Positions 1 through 8,798 are shown, counted from the stretch's first letter. The stretch is 38,737 bases of DNA from an uncultured Verrucomicrobiota bacterium (GCA_903847335.1 CAINDI010000095.1:1-38737), one strand, 5' to 3'. The notes: generated by a model not told the origin, from the sequence alone. Translations and numbers: made by a program.

Positions 1-208
1 ACCGACCGGACAATGGCAAGGATCGCCGCTTGGAGCGGTTCAGAAAGTTTGCCCCATGCTACGACTACCTTTGCCAAATCCAGACTGGCTGGGACTGAAA
101 TCTGTGCGCACCGGTGTGTACACACCTTTTCTGTTGTTTCTATAGGCGTTTCAGTGTAAAAGAGTTGCGGAGAAGGCGGTAAGGGTTCAACTCCCTTCGT
201 CTCCACCA
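1..208 (+). ncRNA. ssrA: tmRNA, 3' portion (5' part lies before the window)
   Basis: The stretch ends in a tRNA-like 3' domain. Bases 181-197 form a T-arm (stem AAGGG/CCCTT around loop TTCAACT), followed by an acceptor 3' strand CGTCTCC, discriminator A and an encoded CCA at 206-208. No matching 5' acceptor strand (GGAGACG) lies 70-80 nt upstream, so it is not an ordinary tRNA. About 170 nt of hairpin-rich sequence precedes the T-arm, including CCGC/GCGG near 33-45 and the palindrome GGTGTGTACACACC near 112-125, as expected of the pseudoknot region. The tag reading frame should lie just outside the window. tmRNA rescues stalled ribosomes with SmpB. The identity rests on the 3' end only; another CCA-ended structured RNA is possible. 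Confidence 0.7.
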
Positions 209-233
209 TCTATAACATTGATGACTCGCAACT

Positions 234-297
234 CGACAACCGGTTTTGTTTGGGCGCGTCGGCGGAAACGCCGGCGGCGCTAACGACTGGGTTGTCG
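234..297 (+). promoter_or_regulatory. Strong nested hairpin between tmRNA and typA
   Basis: An outer perfect 8-bp inverted repeat, CGACAACC (234-241) with GGTTGTCG (290-297), encloses an inner hairpin at 254-280. The inner hairpin has an 11-bp stem, one bulge, one T-G pair and a GAAA tetraloop (265-268). No U-tract follows, so a classical intrinsic terminator for the tmRNA is not obvious. It could be a processing or termination signal for ssrA or a structured 5' leader of typA, whose ATG is 32 nt downstream. Function is inferred from position only. Confidence 0.45.
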
Positions 298-328
298 GCG
301 TTCGTCATTTCCTTCCCGGAGTTACACT

Positions 329-2161
329 ATGAACCAAAAAATTCGCAATATCGCTATTATCGCTCACGTTGACCACGGCAAAACGACGCTCGTGGACAAG
401 CTGCTTCGCGAGGGTGGCGTGTACCGCACCGGCCAAGCCGTGGAAGAACGCGCCATGGATTCGATGGACCTTGAAAAAGAAAAGGGCATCACCATCCGAG
501 CGAAGAATGCTTCCGTTCACTGGAAGGATTACCTCATCAACATCGTGGACACTCCCGGCCATGCGGACTTCGGTGGCGAAGTCGAACGAATTCTTGGAAT
601 GGTCGATGGCGTTTTGTTGCTGGTGGATGCGTTTGATGGTCCGCAAGCGCAGACTCGGTTTGTCCTTAAGAAAGCACTTGCTCACGGTCTCAAAGTAATC
701 GTCGTCATCAACAAGATTGACCGGGAACACGCCGATGCTCACGACGTTCACGATAAAGTTCTCGAACTTTTCCTCGAACTTCACGCCAACGAAGAACAGT
801 TCAATGCCGCGTTTATCTACGCCAGCGCCCGTGACGGGTACGCGCTTAAAAAGCTTGGCGATCCGAAGAACGGCATGACACCGCTTTTTGAAACCATCGT
901 CGAACGAATTTCGCCGCCGCAAGCTGACCGGAACGCACCGTTCCAAATGCTCGTCAGCAATCTTGACTGGAGTGATTACGTCGGACGAATCGCCATTGGT
1001 AAAGTCACCGGTGGCCATTGCAAGATTGGCGATCCGATTGTCTGCATTCACAAAAACGGCAAGCGTGACAAGGCGGTTGTCACCAAGATTTTTGAATTCA
1101 GCGGTCTGAAATCCGGTGAAGTGATTTCCGCCGAAGCCGGCAACATCGTCGGTATCTCCGGTGTCGAAGAACTTTCCATCGGCGAAACACTTTGCGATAG
1201 CGTTGACCGGGAGCCGATGCCGTTCACTGAGTTGGATCCGCCGACCATTCAAATGCAATTCGCTGTCAACGACGGGCCGCTCGCCGGTAAAGAAGGAAAA
1301 TACGTTACCGCCCGGCACATTGGCGAACGCCTTCACAAAGAGACGCGCACCAATATTTCTCTCACCGTCACCGATACTAATGCCGCGAATATCTTCCTCG
1401 TCAGCGCCCGTGGTGAAATGCAAATTGCGGTGCTCGTCGAGCAGATGCGCCGGGAAGGATACGAAGTTCTCGTCTCGCGTCCGGAAGTGATTTTGAAAAA
1501 CGAAAACGGCAAGACTCTCGAACCGTACGAATCACTTTGGTTGGAAACTCCGAACGAATGTCTCGGCGATATTCTCCAAAATCTCGCGGCTCGAAAAGGC
1601 CAGATCGTCAACATGGCGCACCATCCGCACGGCGTGGATCTCGAAGTCACGATTCCAACTCGTGGCCTCATCGGTCTCGAAACCGATGTTGTCAATCTCA
1701 CCAGCGGACGCGGCGTGATGAGTCATATGTTCAAAGAATACGGCGTGTGCGTCGGCGAAATCCTCACGCGGCTCACCGGTACGCTCGTCTCGATGGAGAC
1801 CGGTATCGCCAGTGCTTGGGCGCTCAATAACATCCAAGTTCGCGGTCGGCTCTTTGTCGGTCCGCAGGAAGAAGTTTATGAAGGGATGATTATCGGCGAA
1901 AATCCGCGCGCCGAAGATATGCCGGTGAATCCAACCAAGACCAAACATCTCACGAATATGCGCAGTCAAGGCGACGGCAAAGGCATTCAGCTCGAGCCGG
2001 CCTTGAAGATGAGTTTGGAACGCGCCATCGAATACATTGCCGGCGATGAATATGTTGAAGCCACGCCGAAGAATCTCCGGCTCCGCAAAAAATATCTCAA
2101 CGCCGTCCAACGCAAACGCGCCAGTCAAGCCCAGCAATCTATTTCGGAAGCGACTGCGTAA
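329..2161 (+). CDS. typA: Ribosome-associated translational GTPase TypA/BipA
   Basis: A 610-residue protein, the usual length for TypA/BipA. The N-terminal GTPase domain shows the P-loop AHVDHGKTT (about residues 12-20), the switch II motif DTPGHADF and the NKID specificity motif, followed by EF-G-like beta-barrel and alpha/beta domains and the typical C-terminal region ([17 protein letters not shown]). TypA binds the ribosome at the EF-G site and supports 50S assembly and growth under stress such as cold. The start at 329 is preceded by GGAG at good spacing and gives the canonical N-terminus. It follows the tmRNA, another translation-quality factor. CCGG density is lower here (about 20 in 1.83 kb) than in neighbouring genes. 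Confidence 0.97.
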   Translation: MNQKIRNIAIIAHVDHGKTTLVDKLLREGGVYRTGQAVEERAMDSMDLEKEKGITIRAKNASVHWKDYLINIVDTPGHADFGGEVERILGMVDGVLLLVDAFDGPQAQTRFVLKKALAHGLKVIVVINKIDREHADAHDVHDKVLELFLELHANEEQFNAAFIYASARDGYALKKLGDPKNGMTPLFETIVERISPPQADRNAPFQMLVSNLDWSDYVGRIAIGKVTGGHCKIGDPIVCIHKNGKRDKAVVTKIFEFSGLKSGEVISAEAGNIVGISGVEELSIGETLCDSVDREPMPFTELDPPTIQMQFAVNDGPLAGKEGKYVTARHIGERLHKETRTNISLTVTDTNAANIFLVSARGEMQIAVLVEQMRREGYEVLVSRPEVILKNENGKTLEPYESLWLETPNECLGDILQNLAARKGQIVNMAHHPHGVDLEVTIPTRGLIGLETDVVNLTSGRGVMSHMFKEYGVCVGEILTRLTGTLVSMETGIASAWALNNIQVRGRLFVGPQEEVYEGMIIGENPRAEDMPVNPTKTKHLTNMRSQGDGKGIQLEPALKMSLERAIEYIAGDEYVEATPKNLRLRKKYLNAVQRKRASQAQQSISEATA

Positions 2162-2170
2162 TTTATTCGG

Positions 2171-2749
2171 CTACTGCTTGACGGCTTCGGCTTTGATTTC
2201 GATGGCGACTTCTTCGCCGACCATCACGCCGCCGGCTTCGAGCATTTTATTCCACGTCAAACCGTAATCTTTCCGGTTGATTGTGGTTTTGGCGACAAAG
2301 GCGATGCGGGTCTTGCCCCACGGATCGGTAATCGGTCCTTTGATAGTCACCGGTGCGGTAATATCTTTGGTCACGCCGTGCATCGTGAACTTACCAACGA
2401 AGACCGGCTTGCCGGTTTCTAGTGCCACGTTGCCGGTAAAGGTAATCGTCGGGAATTTTTCCACTTCAAAAAAATCAGCGCCGCGCAAATGGTCGTCGCG
2501 TTTTGCGATACCGGTATCAATGCTCTTGGCTTGGATGACACCTTTGCCTGCGGTCACGAGTGTTTTGCTGGTTAGGTCAACGGTTAGTTCGCCTTCAAAT
2601 TCATTGAAGCGCCCGGTCACTTCGCTGATGACCAAGTGGGCGACGGAAAAACCAACGGTCGTGTGCATGGGGTCGATTTTATAGGTGGCGGCCTTGGCGA
2701 TACCGGTGAGGCTTAGGATGGCGACAATAGCGATGCTGAGAGTTTTCAT
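2171..2749 (-). CDS. YceI family periplasmic lipid-binding protein
   Basis: A 192-residue protein. The N-terminus MKTLSIAIVAILSLTGIAKA is a clear signal peptide with an AKA-A cleavage site. The mature part has YceI hallmarks: YKIDPMHTTVGFSVAHL at the start, a GRF(N)EFEGEL strand, KFPTITFTG, and FTMHGVTKDITAPV. YceI proteins form a lipocalin-like barrel that binds polyisoprenoid or amide lipids in the periplasm. The start at 2749 is preferred over an in-frame ATG 39 nt upstream because it begins the signal peptide directly and has AAGGA just before it. It converges with typA, stops 9 nt apart. The natural ligand cannot be read from the sequence. Confidence 0.9.
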   Translation of the reverse strand: MKTLSIAIVAILSLTGIAKAATYKIDPMHTTVGFSVAHLVISEVTGRFNEFEGELTVDLTSKTLVTAGKGVIQAKSIDTGIAKRDDHLRGADFFEVEKFPTITFTGNVALETGKPVFVGKFTMHGVTKDITAPVTIKGPITDPWGKTRIAFVAKTTINRKDYGLTWNKMLEAGGVMVGEEVAIEIKAEAVKQ

Positions 2750-2853
2750 AGATTCCTTTTTGGTTAGTTGCCGGAGAATGTGCTTCAAAAACGCAGGATG
2801 TCAACGGTTCACTTTTTCTCGCAACCGGCCGCTGACTTCGCCATACTCCACCT

Positions 2854-3312
2854 ATGGATGCGGAACAATTGAGGCGTCAGAGTGCCGCCGAGTTAAGTAA
2901 GGCGCGTCGGGAATTGCGCCGAACGCGTCGCCGGCGTTCTGAGCGGATGCTCTTGTTGACGCTCGTCCTCGGTCCGGTGCTGATCTACGCCGCTTATGAA
3001 CTGGGGCGCAGTTTGTTTTATATGCAACGGGTTCTCGCGTTTATCAAAATCATCGAGACCATGCCGCCGTCAGATGTGAAGCAATCCGTGGCGCACTATG
3101 CGCACGATCTCCATAATTCCAATCCGCTGATGCGCAACGGTGCCATTATCGCCATGCGCATTGCTACCGGTTGGCATCTCGGTTCCGATGCCAGTGAATG
3201 GATTGAAATGTGGGCGAAGCAAGCACCGTATTGGGAGTACCACCGTCCCGCCACGAATACACCACCGGAGGCGGACTGGCGAAAATTAATTCCAGCCAAC
3301 GCGAAACCGTAA
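2854..3312 (+). CDS. Small single-pass membrane protein, unknown function
   Basis: A 152-residue protein not recognised as a named family. Residues 1-31 are strongly basic (RRELRRTRRRRSER) and probably a coiled helix. One hydrophobic helix follows (LLLTLVLGPVLIYAAYELG, about 33-51), and a soluble C-terminal part of about 100 residues is rich in Trp, His and Met. By the positive-inside rule the basic tail should be cytoplasmic and the C-terminus periplasmic. No Shine-Dalgarno is evident before the ATG. It sits between yceI (divergent) and the hydrolase gene (convergent, 6-nt gap). Coding status is supported by CCGG-rich host-like composition and a frame free of stops. Confidence 0.65.
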   Translation: MDAEQLRRQSAAELSKARRELRRTRRRRSERMLLLTLVLGPVLIYAAYELGRSLFYMQRVLAFIKIIETMPPSDVKQSVAHYAHDLHNSNPLMRNGAIIAMRIATGWHLGSDASEWIEMWAKQAPYWEYHRPATNTPPEADWRKLIPANAKP

Positions 3313-3318
3313 GCATGT

Positions 3319-4125
3319 TTAATGTGCTGGTGGATTGAAGAACTGTCGCAAGGCTTGCCGGTACACATCTTGGCTCTCCCAAAACGCGTCGTTGTGGCCG
3401 CCGTGTAATTCCACCAATTGCTTCGGCTCTGGTGCCGCCGCCAATAATCGCTCGGCATATTGGTATGGGAACATCTCATCTTGACGACTGTGAAAAATCA
3501 GCAGCGGCGCACTCAGTCGGCTTATTTTGTGAAGGGTATCGTACCGGTTGCGTACCAGCCACCGTACCGGTAAGATTTTTAATAACTTCTGTGCGACATC
3601 CGGTACTGACGTGAATGCTTCCTCAATAATCACGCCGCCCACCGGCGCTTGCGTTGCCAATTCCACCGCCACCGCCGAGCCGAGCGATTCGCCGTACACA
3701 ACAATGTTGTGCGTTGACCGGTGCAGAGTTTTGGTCAGGTAATCGTAAGCCGCTCGTGCGTCCCGGTACGTACCGGCTTCGTTCGGAGTTCCAGCACTGC
3801 GCCCATAACCCCGGTAATCAATAATGCAAACCTCCGCACCGACTGCGCGTAAGATTTGAATCTTTTCAAGCCGGTCTGAAATGTTACCGGCATTGCCGTG
3901 TAGTAACAATACCGTCACCCGTGCCGCCGGTGCTGGAATGAACCAGCCGTGAATCTGCACGCCATCGCTAGTTATTAGGTTGAGATTAGTGATACCGGCC
4001 GGTGTAATGAACGGCGTACGATCCGGATAATAGATCAAATGCGGTTCGCGCCACATTAGAAAAATGTAAAAAATTAATATGGCAACACCAGTCGCTCTAA
4101 ACAGGCGGAAGATTAATTTTCGCAT
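3319..4125 (-). CDS. Membrane-anchored alpha/beta hydrolase (Bem46/ABHD13-like)
   Basis: A 268-residue protein with an N-terminal membrane anchor (about residues 10-25, GVAILIFYIFLMW) and an alpha/beta hydrolase fold. The oxyanion region is LLHGNAGN, the nucleophile elbow is GESLGS, an acid-bearing segment is HSRQDEMFP, and the catalytic His lies in HGGHND. A single anchor, the YPDRTPF segment and this motif order match the Bem46/ABHD13-ABHD17 group, which are serine hydrolases of uncertain substrate, often acyl esters or thioesters. I place the start at 4125 (MRKLIFRLF); an ATG 57 nt upstream would add an unconvincing extension. It is divergent from nrdR. The substrate is unknown. Confidence 0.85.
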   Translation of the reverse strand: MRKLIFRLFRATGVAILIFYIFLMWREPHLIYYPDRTPFITPAGITNLNLITSDGVQIHGWFIPAPAARVTVLLLHGNAGNISDRLEKIQILRAVGAEVCIIDYRGYGRSAGTPNEAGTYRDARAAYDYLTKTLHRSTHNIVVYGESLGSAVAVELATQAPVGGVIIEEAFTSVPDVAQKLLKILPVRWLVRNRYDTLHKISRLSAPLLIFHSRQDEMFPYQYAERLLAAAPEPKQLVELHGGHNDAFWESQDVYRQALRQFFNPPAH

Positions 4126-4229
4126 GATTTGATTGACGGTAATATGCACAGGAGGCTGCGCCTCGCAAAGCATAATCCGCAAGCTTGACCGGCGCCGGTG
4201 CGCGTGATAGCAGAGAGGTGGAATTATTC

Positions 4230-4709
4230 ATGCGCTGTCCGAAATGTGGGGAACAAGACGATAAAGTGATTGATTCGCGCTCCAGCGGTGATGGCGCGCA
4301 GATTCGTCGTCGTCGCGAATGTCTCGGTTGCGGCACGCGGTTCACCACCTACGAAGCCGTTTTCCACGAAGCCATGCGCGTCAAAAAACGCAGCGGCGAT
4401 TATCAAGAATTTGACCAACGGAAACTTCGCAACGGCATCGAACGCGCCTGTGAAAAACGTCCAGTCAGCACTGAGTCTATCGAAGCCACCGTCGAACGCG
4501 TGATTACCGAACTCGAAAACGAATACGGTCGCGAAGTCACTTCGGAGCAAATCGGCGAACGCGTGATGCGCCACCTCCGGAAGCTCGACGAAATTGCTTA
4601 CGTCCGGTTCGCCTCCGTCTACCGGCAGTTTCACGATGCCGAACAATTTATCCACGAAATTCAGCGCATGGTCAAAACTGGTCGTGCTCGCAAAAAAGGC
4701 AAGCGATGA
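4230..4709 (+). CDS. nrdR: Transcriptional repressor NrdR
   Basis: A 159-residue protein of canonical length. The N-terminal zinc ribbon has two CxxC pairs, MRCPKCGEQDDKVIDSR and CLGCGTRFTTYE. The ATP-cone follows from about residue 49 (VKKRSGDYQEFDQRKLRNGI). NrdR senses ATP/dATP and represses ribonucleotide reductase genes at NrdR boxes. The start at 4230 has an AGAGAGGTGG Shine-Dalgarno and gives the standard MRCP N-terminus; the frame is open 45 nt further upstream but that extension is not conserved in the family. Its TGA overlaps the ATG of the next gene (ATGA), implying translational coupling. No ribonucleotide reductase gene lies in the window. Confidence 0.97.
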   Translation: MRCPKCGEQDDKVIDSRSSGDGAQIRRRRECLGCGTRFTTYEAVFHEAMRVKKRSGDYQEFDQRKLRNGIERACEKRPVSTESIEATVERVITELENEYGREVTSEQIGERVMRHLRKLDEIAYVRFASVYRQFHDAEQFIHEIQRMVKTGRARKKGKR

Positions 4710-5215
4710 TTCAGCTCCGCGAAGACATCGTTTGGGTTCGCGCCGCGGACGACACGCGAACGCCGTTCGACGGCAGCCGGCTCACGGCGTCCATTCAACG
4801 CGCCATCGGCGACCAGCTACTCGCTGAATCCATTTCCACCGCCATCTACCGGTACGCCTGCGACGCGGAAATGATTACCGCGACCGAAATTGCCGAACTC
4901 ACCTGCGCCGCGCTGATGTTATTTGGCTTGGCCGATTGCGCCGAAGCTTACCGGAAGCGTGACCGGTTCGCCGAAATCCGGTTGGATCAACTCGCCGGTA
5001 GCGAAACTTTTGAATTGGGTTTTTACCGGCAACTCGACCGCGAGTTGCGTTCGGTCGCAGAAGCGGCACAACTCAATCTCACCGGTCTCCGCGCTTGCGT
5101 GATGCGGTTGCGCGGCGCGCGCCGGTGGGGCGAAAGTTGCCGGGCCTTGGCGGATGAAATCATCAGCTTTGTTCGCGGTCGCGTTCAGAAAATTAGCGTC
5201 GCAGTCGCGGATTAA
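4706..5215 (+). CDS. Small ATP-cone-like protein coupled to nrdR
   Basis: A 169-residue protein translated from an ATGA overlap with nrdR. Residues 8-90 resemble a divergent ATP-cone: VWVRAADDTRTPFDGSRL then ASIQRAI, then a helical stretch ending in ADCAEAYRKRDRFAEIR, close to the RFASVYRQF end of NrdR's cone. The remaining 80 residues are helical and unrecognised. ATP-cones bind ATP or dATP and tune NrdR and ribonucleotide reductases. A free-standing cone beside nrdR suggests a partner or modulator of NrdR, but that is inference from neighbourhood and weak motif similarity. Conserved cone residues are partly missing, so nucleotide binding is not assured. Confidence 0.75.
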   Translation: MIQLREDIVWVRAADDTRTPFDGSRLTASIQRAIGDQLLAESISTAIYRYACDAEMITATEIAELTCAALMLFGLADCAEAYRKRDRFAEIRLDQLAGSETFELGFYRQLDRELRSVAEAAQLNLTGLRACVMRLRGARRWGESCRALADEIISFVRGRVQKISVAVAD

Positions 5216-5218
5216 ATC

Positions 5219-5557
5219 ATGGCGGATAACATTTTCTCCAAAATTATCGCCAAACAGATTCCGGCAAAAATCGTTTTTGAAGACGACCGGTCGCTGGCAT
5301 TTCGCGATGTCAATCCGCAAGCACCGGTGCACATTCTCGTCGTGCCGAAACAAGATATTGCCAATGTCGCTGCTACCGGTGACGAAACGTTACTTGGCCA
5401 TTTACTCACCGTTGCCGCCGCTATCGCCCGGCAAGAAGGAATTGACTCCACCGGTTACCGGCTCGTCATCAACAAAGGCCGCGATGCCGGCGAAAGCGTG
5501 CCACATCTGCACGTCCATTTGCTCGGCGGCCGCGCGTTGCAATGGCCGCCGGGTTGA
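5219..5557 (+). CDS. HIT family nucleotide-binding hydrolase
   Basis: A 112-residue histidine triad protein, typical of the HinT/PKCI-like branch. It begins MADNIFSKIIAKQIPAKIVF, contains AFRDVNPQAPVHILVVPK, and ends with the triad VPHLHVHLLGG, where the middle His of HLHVH is the nucleophile. HinT-type enzymes hydrolyse purine nucleoside phosphoramidates and aminoacyl-adenylates. The ATG lies 3 nt after the preceding stop, and its last 16 nt overlap the next gene in another frame, so it belongs to the nrdR-led operon. Its C-terminal tail (ALQWPPG) is usual for the family. Confidence 0.95.
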   Translation: MADNIFSKIIAKQIPAKIVFEDDRSLAFRDVNPQAPVHILVVPKQDIANVAATGDETLLGHLLTVAAAIARQEGIDSTGYRLVINKGRDAGESVPHLHVHLLGGRALQWPPG

Positions 5558-7008
5558 TTCTCTACGAAGACGCCGACTTGCTCGTCGTCCATAAACCTTC
5601 CGGCATTAATGTTCACAAGCCGGATCCGTTTGCGCCGGACGGTTTGCATGAATGGCTCGGCAAGCGCGGCTACAAAATTTCGATTCTCCACCGGCTCGAC
5701 AAAGAAACCTCCGGCGTTCTTGTCTTCGGTAAATCCACTCGCGCCAATCAATCGCTCGCGAAGCAATTTGAAAAACATAAAGTCAAAAAAGAATATCTGT
5801 TTCTCTCCGCGCAGCGACCGAAACGCCAACGCTTCTGCGAAGAATGGCCGAACGAAGCGACGTGGTTTGAGTATCTGGAACCGGTTGGCGAGAATCATCT
5901 GATTAAAGCCGAACCGGTCACCGGTAAGACGCACCAGATTCGCCGACACGCCAAGATTGTGAAATTTCCAGTGCTCGGCGACACCAAATACGGCAACGTT
6001 CCGGCAGCGCGGCTGATGTTGCACGCGCACCGGATTACGTTTGAGCATCCGGCCACCGGTCAGCCGGTGACGTTTGAGGCGAGTGTGCCGGCGGTGTTTG
6101 AAGATTTGAATCCGCTCACCGCGGCACGCGAATTCCGGGATTTGATTTTTGACGACGACACCAATGCCTACCGGCTCGTCAGCGCCGCCGGTGACAACTT
6201 ACCGGAGATTATTGTGGACTCGTATGCCGGCCGGCAATTCGTTCAGCGTCTTGCGCCGACGGCTGAGGTGCCGGCGCTGGATGGACTTTCCGTGTACGAA
6301 CAGCTGACCACCAAACAGCAGCGCACGGCCCCGCGTTTAGTGACCGGTGCCGCCATCACCGAACGATTTCCGGTACGCGAAAATGGTTTGAATTTTCTCA
6401 TCAATTTCGGCGAAGGACTTTCGACCGGTCTTTTCCTCGACCAACGCGAAAACCGCCGGCGCTTGCTGAAAATGCCGCTGGCCGGTAAACGCGTTTTGAA
6501 TTGTTTCGCCTACACCTGCGCGTTTTCCGTGGCTGCTGCGAAAGCCGGTGCGGTGACGACGAGCATTGACCTTTCCCGGAATTACCTCGACTGGGGACAG
6601 GAAAATTTCCGCGCCAACGATTTAGATCCGAGTCAACACGAATTCGTTTTTGGCGATGTCTTTGACTGGTTAAAACGATTTGCGAAGCGGAATCAGCAAT
6701 GGGATTTGGTGTTGCTCGACCCGCCGACGTTTTCGACGACGAAAGGCGGCCGGCGGTTTCAGGCGGAACGCGATTATTCAGCGCTGGCGGCGTTGGCAAT
6801 GCCGTTGGTCGCGCGCGGCGGAATGTTATTTTGTTCGACGAATCAGCGGACGCTGTCGCCGGAGCATTTTGAACTTGCGATTCGCGATGCGGTGCATGCA
6901 ACGGGTCGCGAAATCAAGGCGCAGGAGTTTGAGACGTTGCCGTTTGATTACCGGCTGGCGGACGGGGAGTGGGCTTACTTAAAAACGGTATGGTCAACTC
7001 TGGATTAG
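5542..7008 (+). CDS. RluA-type pseudouridine synthase fused to an RlmI-like RNA methyltransferase
   Basis: A 488-residue two-domain protein. Residues 1-190 are an RluA-family pseudouridine synthase: VHKPSG, catalytic motif HRLDKETSG at about 50-58 (Asp53 the presumed nucleophile), KEYLF, and TGKTHQIRRH. Residues 200-488 are a class I SAM-dependent methyltransferase like RlmI/YccW: GLFLDQREN (about 296-304), SAM motif VLNCFAYTCAFS (about 318-329), and DPPTFS (about 393-398). The normal N-terminal PUA domain of RlmI is absent or replaced by the synthase. The protein probably makes two modifications on one RNA, likely rRNA, but the target positions cannot be read. It starts inside the HIT gene (16-nt overlap) and converges with the next gene with a 95-nt overlap. 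Confidence 0.9.
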   Translation: MAAGLILYEDADLLVVHKPSGINVHKPDPFAPDGLHEWLGKRGYKISILHRLDKETSGVLVFGKSTRANQSLAKQFEKHKVKKEYLFLSAQRPKRQRFCEEWPNEATWFEYLEPVGENHLIKAEPVTGKTHQIRRHAKIVKFPVLGDTKYGNVPAARLMLHAHRITFEHPATGQPVTFEASVPAVFEDLNPLTAAREFRDLIFDDDTNAYRLVSAAGDNLPEIIVDSYAGRQFVQRLAPTAEVPALDGLSVYEQLTTKQQRTAPRLVTGAAITERFPVRENGLNFLINFGEGLSTGLFLDQRENRRRLLKMPLAGKRVLNCFAYTCAFSVAAAKAGAVTTSIDLSRNYLDWGQENFRANDLDPSQHEFVFGDVFDWLKRFAKRNQQWDLVLLDPPTFSTTKGGRRFQAERDYSALAALAMPLVARGGMLFCSTNQRTLSPEHFELAIRDAVHATGREIKAQEFETLPFDYRLADGEWAYLKTVWSTLD

Positions 7009-8623
7009 CGGCGAGCCACGGTTGCGCGGCGGCGTAACCACCGGCGAGCGCGATGAGGAAAGTCACCGGTTTACCGAGTGCAGACTGTGCTGTGGTTTTC
7101 GAAACGGTGGCGGTGTCAACCGTTTCGGCAAGATAGGTTCCGACGTGCCGGGCGATGGTTTCCGGTGCCGGTAATTTTCCGAGCGGTGGACAAGTGTTGG
7201 TGCCGGCGAGGCTGTAGAGACCGGCGAATGTTTGACGGAGGTTGCAATAGGTCGTCGCCGCCGCACTGCCGACGATTAAATGCGGTGCGCCGGTTTTGAT
7301 TTGCGTGAGGATTTCCCGAGCGTAATCGGCAGTTAACGCAAACACGAAATACTTTTCGGTCAACGCATAACTCGGCGAAGCGTAGCCGGAACCGGTATGA
7401 ATTACGTGCAGCGTTTCACCTTCGACGGGAATATCGTCAGTGGTTTTTAGGACTTTGCTCAGAATTTTGGTGAGCCGATTGAATTTTGCGGCAAGCGCTG
7501 GTTGATTGCGCACCTCGGCGACGAACGCAAGGTCGGGCACCGGTGCGCCGACGCGCCAATTGCTAATACCGGCGACTTCGGGACCGAGTTTGGCAAAAAT
7601 ATCTTCGGCCGGATTTATACCGGCGATGGCTAATCCGAATTCAAGACCGGTCAAGAGATTCGCAGTGGTGGAGTTGCCGGTGAACTTGACGAGTTCGAGC
7701 AAGGCGTTGTAACCGGCGGCCAAGTCCGGCGTACCGGCGAGGTAGAATGTGGAATCGGCCGGCGCAGCAGCGAGCGTGGTTTGCCAAATCGCCGGTGCTG
7801 ATTTGTGCGGCTTTCCGTAGGTGGTGACGCCGACATCAGTGACGCCGGTTTCTGCGAAGGTGATGCCGTCGCCCCACGTTTGGATGTCAGCGAGTTGCTG
7901 GACGAGCGGATTGTTTGGCGCGATGGCAAACAGCATCAGGCCGAAGCGATTCATAAGTTGTTCGACGTTGAGGTAGGCGTGGAGGTCGCGTTGGGCTGGT
8001 AGTTGGCGAAGTAAGTTTTGGTAGCTGGCGTTAGCGTCGAGCGCGGAGCCGTCAGGCTTGCTGGTGTAGCGGGCCAACATGTCCCGGAGTGAGTCTTCGT
8101 CGGTAGTGAAAACTAGCAGCGAACCAAGGAAGGTGTGACAGAGTTGGCGACCGTCGGTAAATTTCCAGCAAGTGTATTTTAGGTGGCGATATTTTTTAGT
8201 TTCGCTGGTGGCGTTGTTTTTCCGCAGTTCAAATTCTAAAAGTTTCAAGGTCGCTTGCGATTCGAGTTTGTGGCCGTGCAAATCAATGCCGGCGGCGAGG
8301 CTTAGTTGGACGTCCGGTAGGGTTGTGACTTGTGTGACGGCGAGAAAGGCTTCGCCGTCTGGTAGCGCAAAGCTCAACTCGGTTAAGAGCGCGGGAATGG
8401 TGAGGCAGGCTTGCACTTCGGGTTCTTGCCAGAATTTTCCGAGTGGACTGGCGGCGACTTTGGTCCGGCAGTGTTGAAAATTTGGGATGTCGACCAGCGC
8501 GATGGTCGTCGCCGGTAGAATTGCACCGGCGGTTGGTGTCGGTTGTGGCCGGTGGAGAATGAAAAACATCGTCGCGATGGTAAGTAGCAATCCAACGGCC
8601 ACCATTAATAAAACCTTTTTCAT
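6914..8623 (-). CDS. Large membrane-anchored exported protein, unknown function
   Basis: A 569-residue protein starting MKKVLLMVAVGLLLTIATMF, an uncleaved anchor or signal peptide, followed by a Pro/Thr-rich linker and a long extracytoplasmic region. The body alternates beta-strands and amphipathic helices (ALVDIPNFQHCRT, FLAVTQV, LPAQRDLHAYLNVEQLMNRFG, YLAGTPDLAAGYNALLELV), resembling the DUF3352-like proteins found in Verrucomicrobia and Planctomycetes; that assignment is by resemblance only. The C-terminus is a Pro/Thr-rich tail whose last 30 or so codons run antisense through the methyltransferase gene. The start at 8623 is chosen because it begins the signal sequence; another ATG lies 21 nt upstream. 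Confidence 0.75.
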   Translation of the reverse strand: MKKVLLMVAVGLLLTIATMFFILHRPQPTPTAGAILPATTIALVDIPNFQHCRTKVAASPLGKFWQEPEVQACLTIPALLTELSFALPDGEAFLAVTQVTTLPDVQLSLAAGIDLHGHKLESQATLKLLEFELRKNNATSETKKYRHLKYTCWKFTDGRQLCHTFLGSLLVFTTDEDSLRDMLARYTSKPDGSALDANASYQNLLRQLPAQRDLHAYLNVEQLMNRFGLMLFAIAPNNPLVQQLADIQTWGDGITFAETGVTDVGVTTYGKPHKSAPAIWQTTLAAAPADSTFYLAGTPDLAAGYNALLELVKFTGNSTTANLLTGLEFGLAIAGINPAEDIFAKLGPEVAGISNWRVGAPVPDLAFVAEVRNQPALAAKFNRLTKILSKVLKTTDDIPVEGETLHVIHTGSGYASPSYALTEKYFVFALTADYAREILTQIKTGAPHLIVGSAAATTYCNLRQTFAGLYSLAGTNTCPPLGKLPAPETIARHVGTYLAETVDTATVSKTTAQSALGKPVTFLIALAGGYAAAQPWLAANPELTIPFLSKPTPRPPAGNQTATSQTPAP

Positions 8624-8798
8624 GAGCGCGTCTTTATAATGCAAATACTATCATTCGTCACGTCAGGTGTTAATGCTACTTCTTTGAAGTTGACCGAAGA
8701 GCATTGGGCGTCTAGGTTCACTACTAGTGAATGGTTGTTGGGAACTAGCACAATCTGAAAAATGTCGCCACGACCGCTAGCTTAAAATTTCTAAGATT

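Noticed and set aside
135-208. Ordinary tRNA ending at the CCA at 208
   Set aside because: The 5' acceptor complement and D-arm are missing at the needed distance; a tmRNA 3' end fits better.
305-1423. 372-codon open frame antisense to typA
   Set aside because: It is the mirror of a strongly conserved GTPase gene; its translation has no recognisable domain and GC-skewed codons of typA explain its openness.
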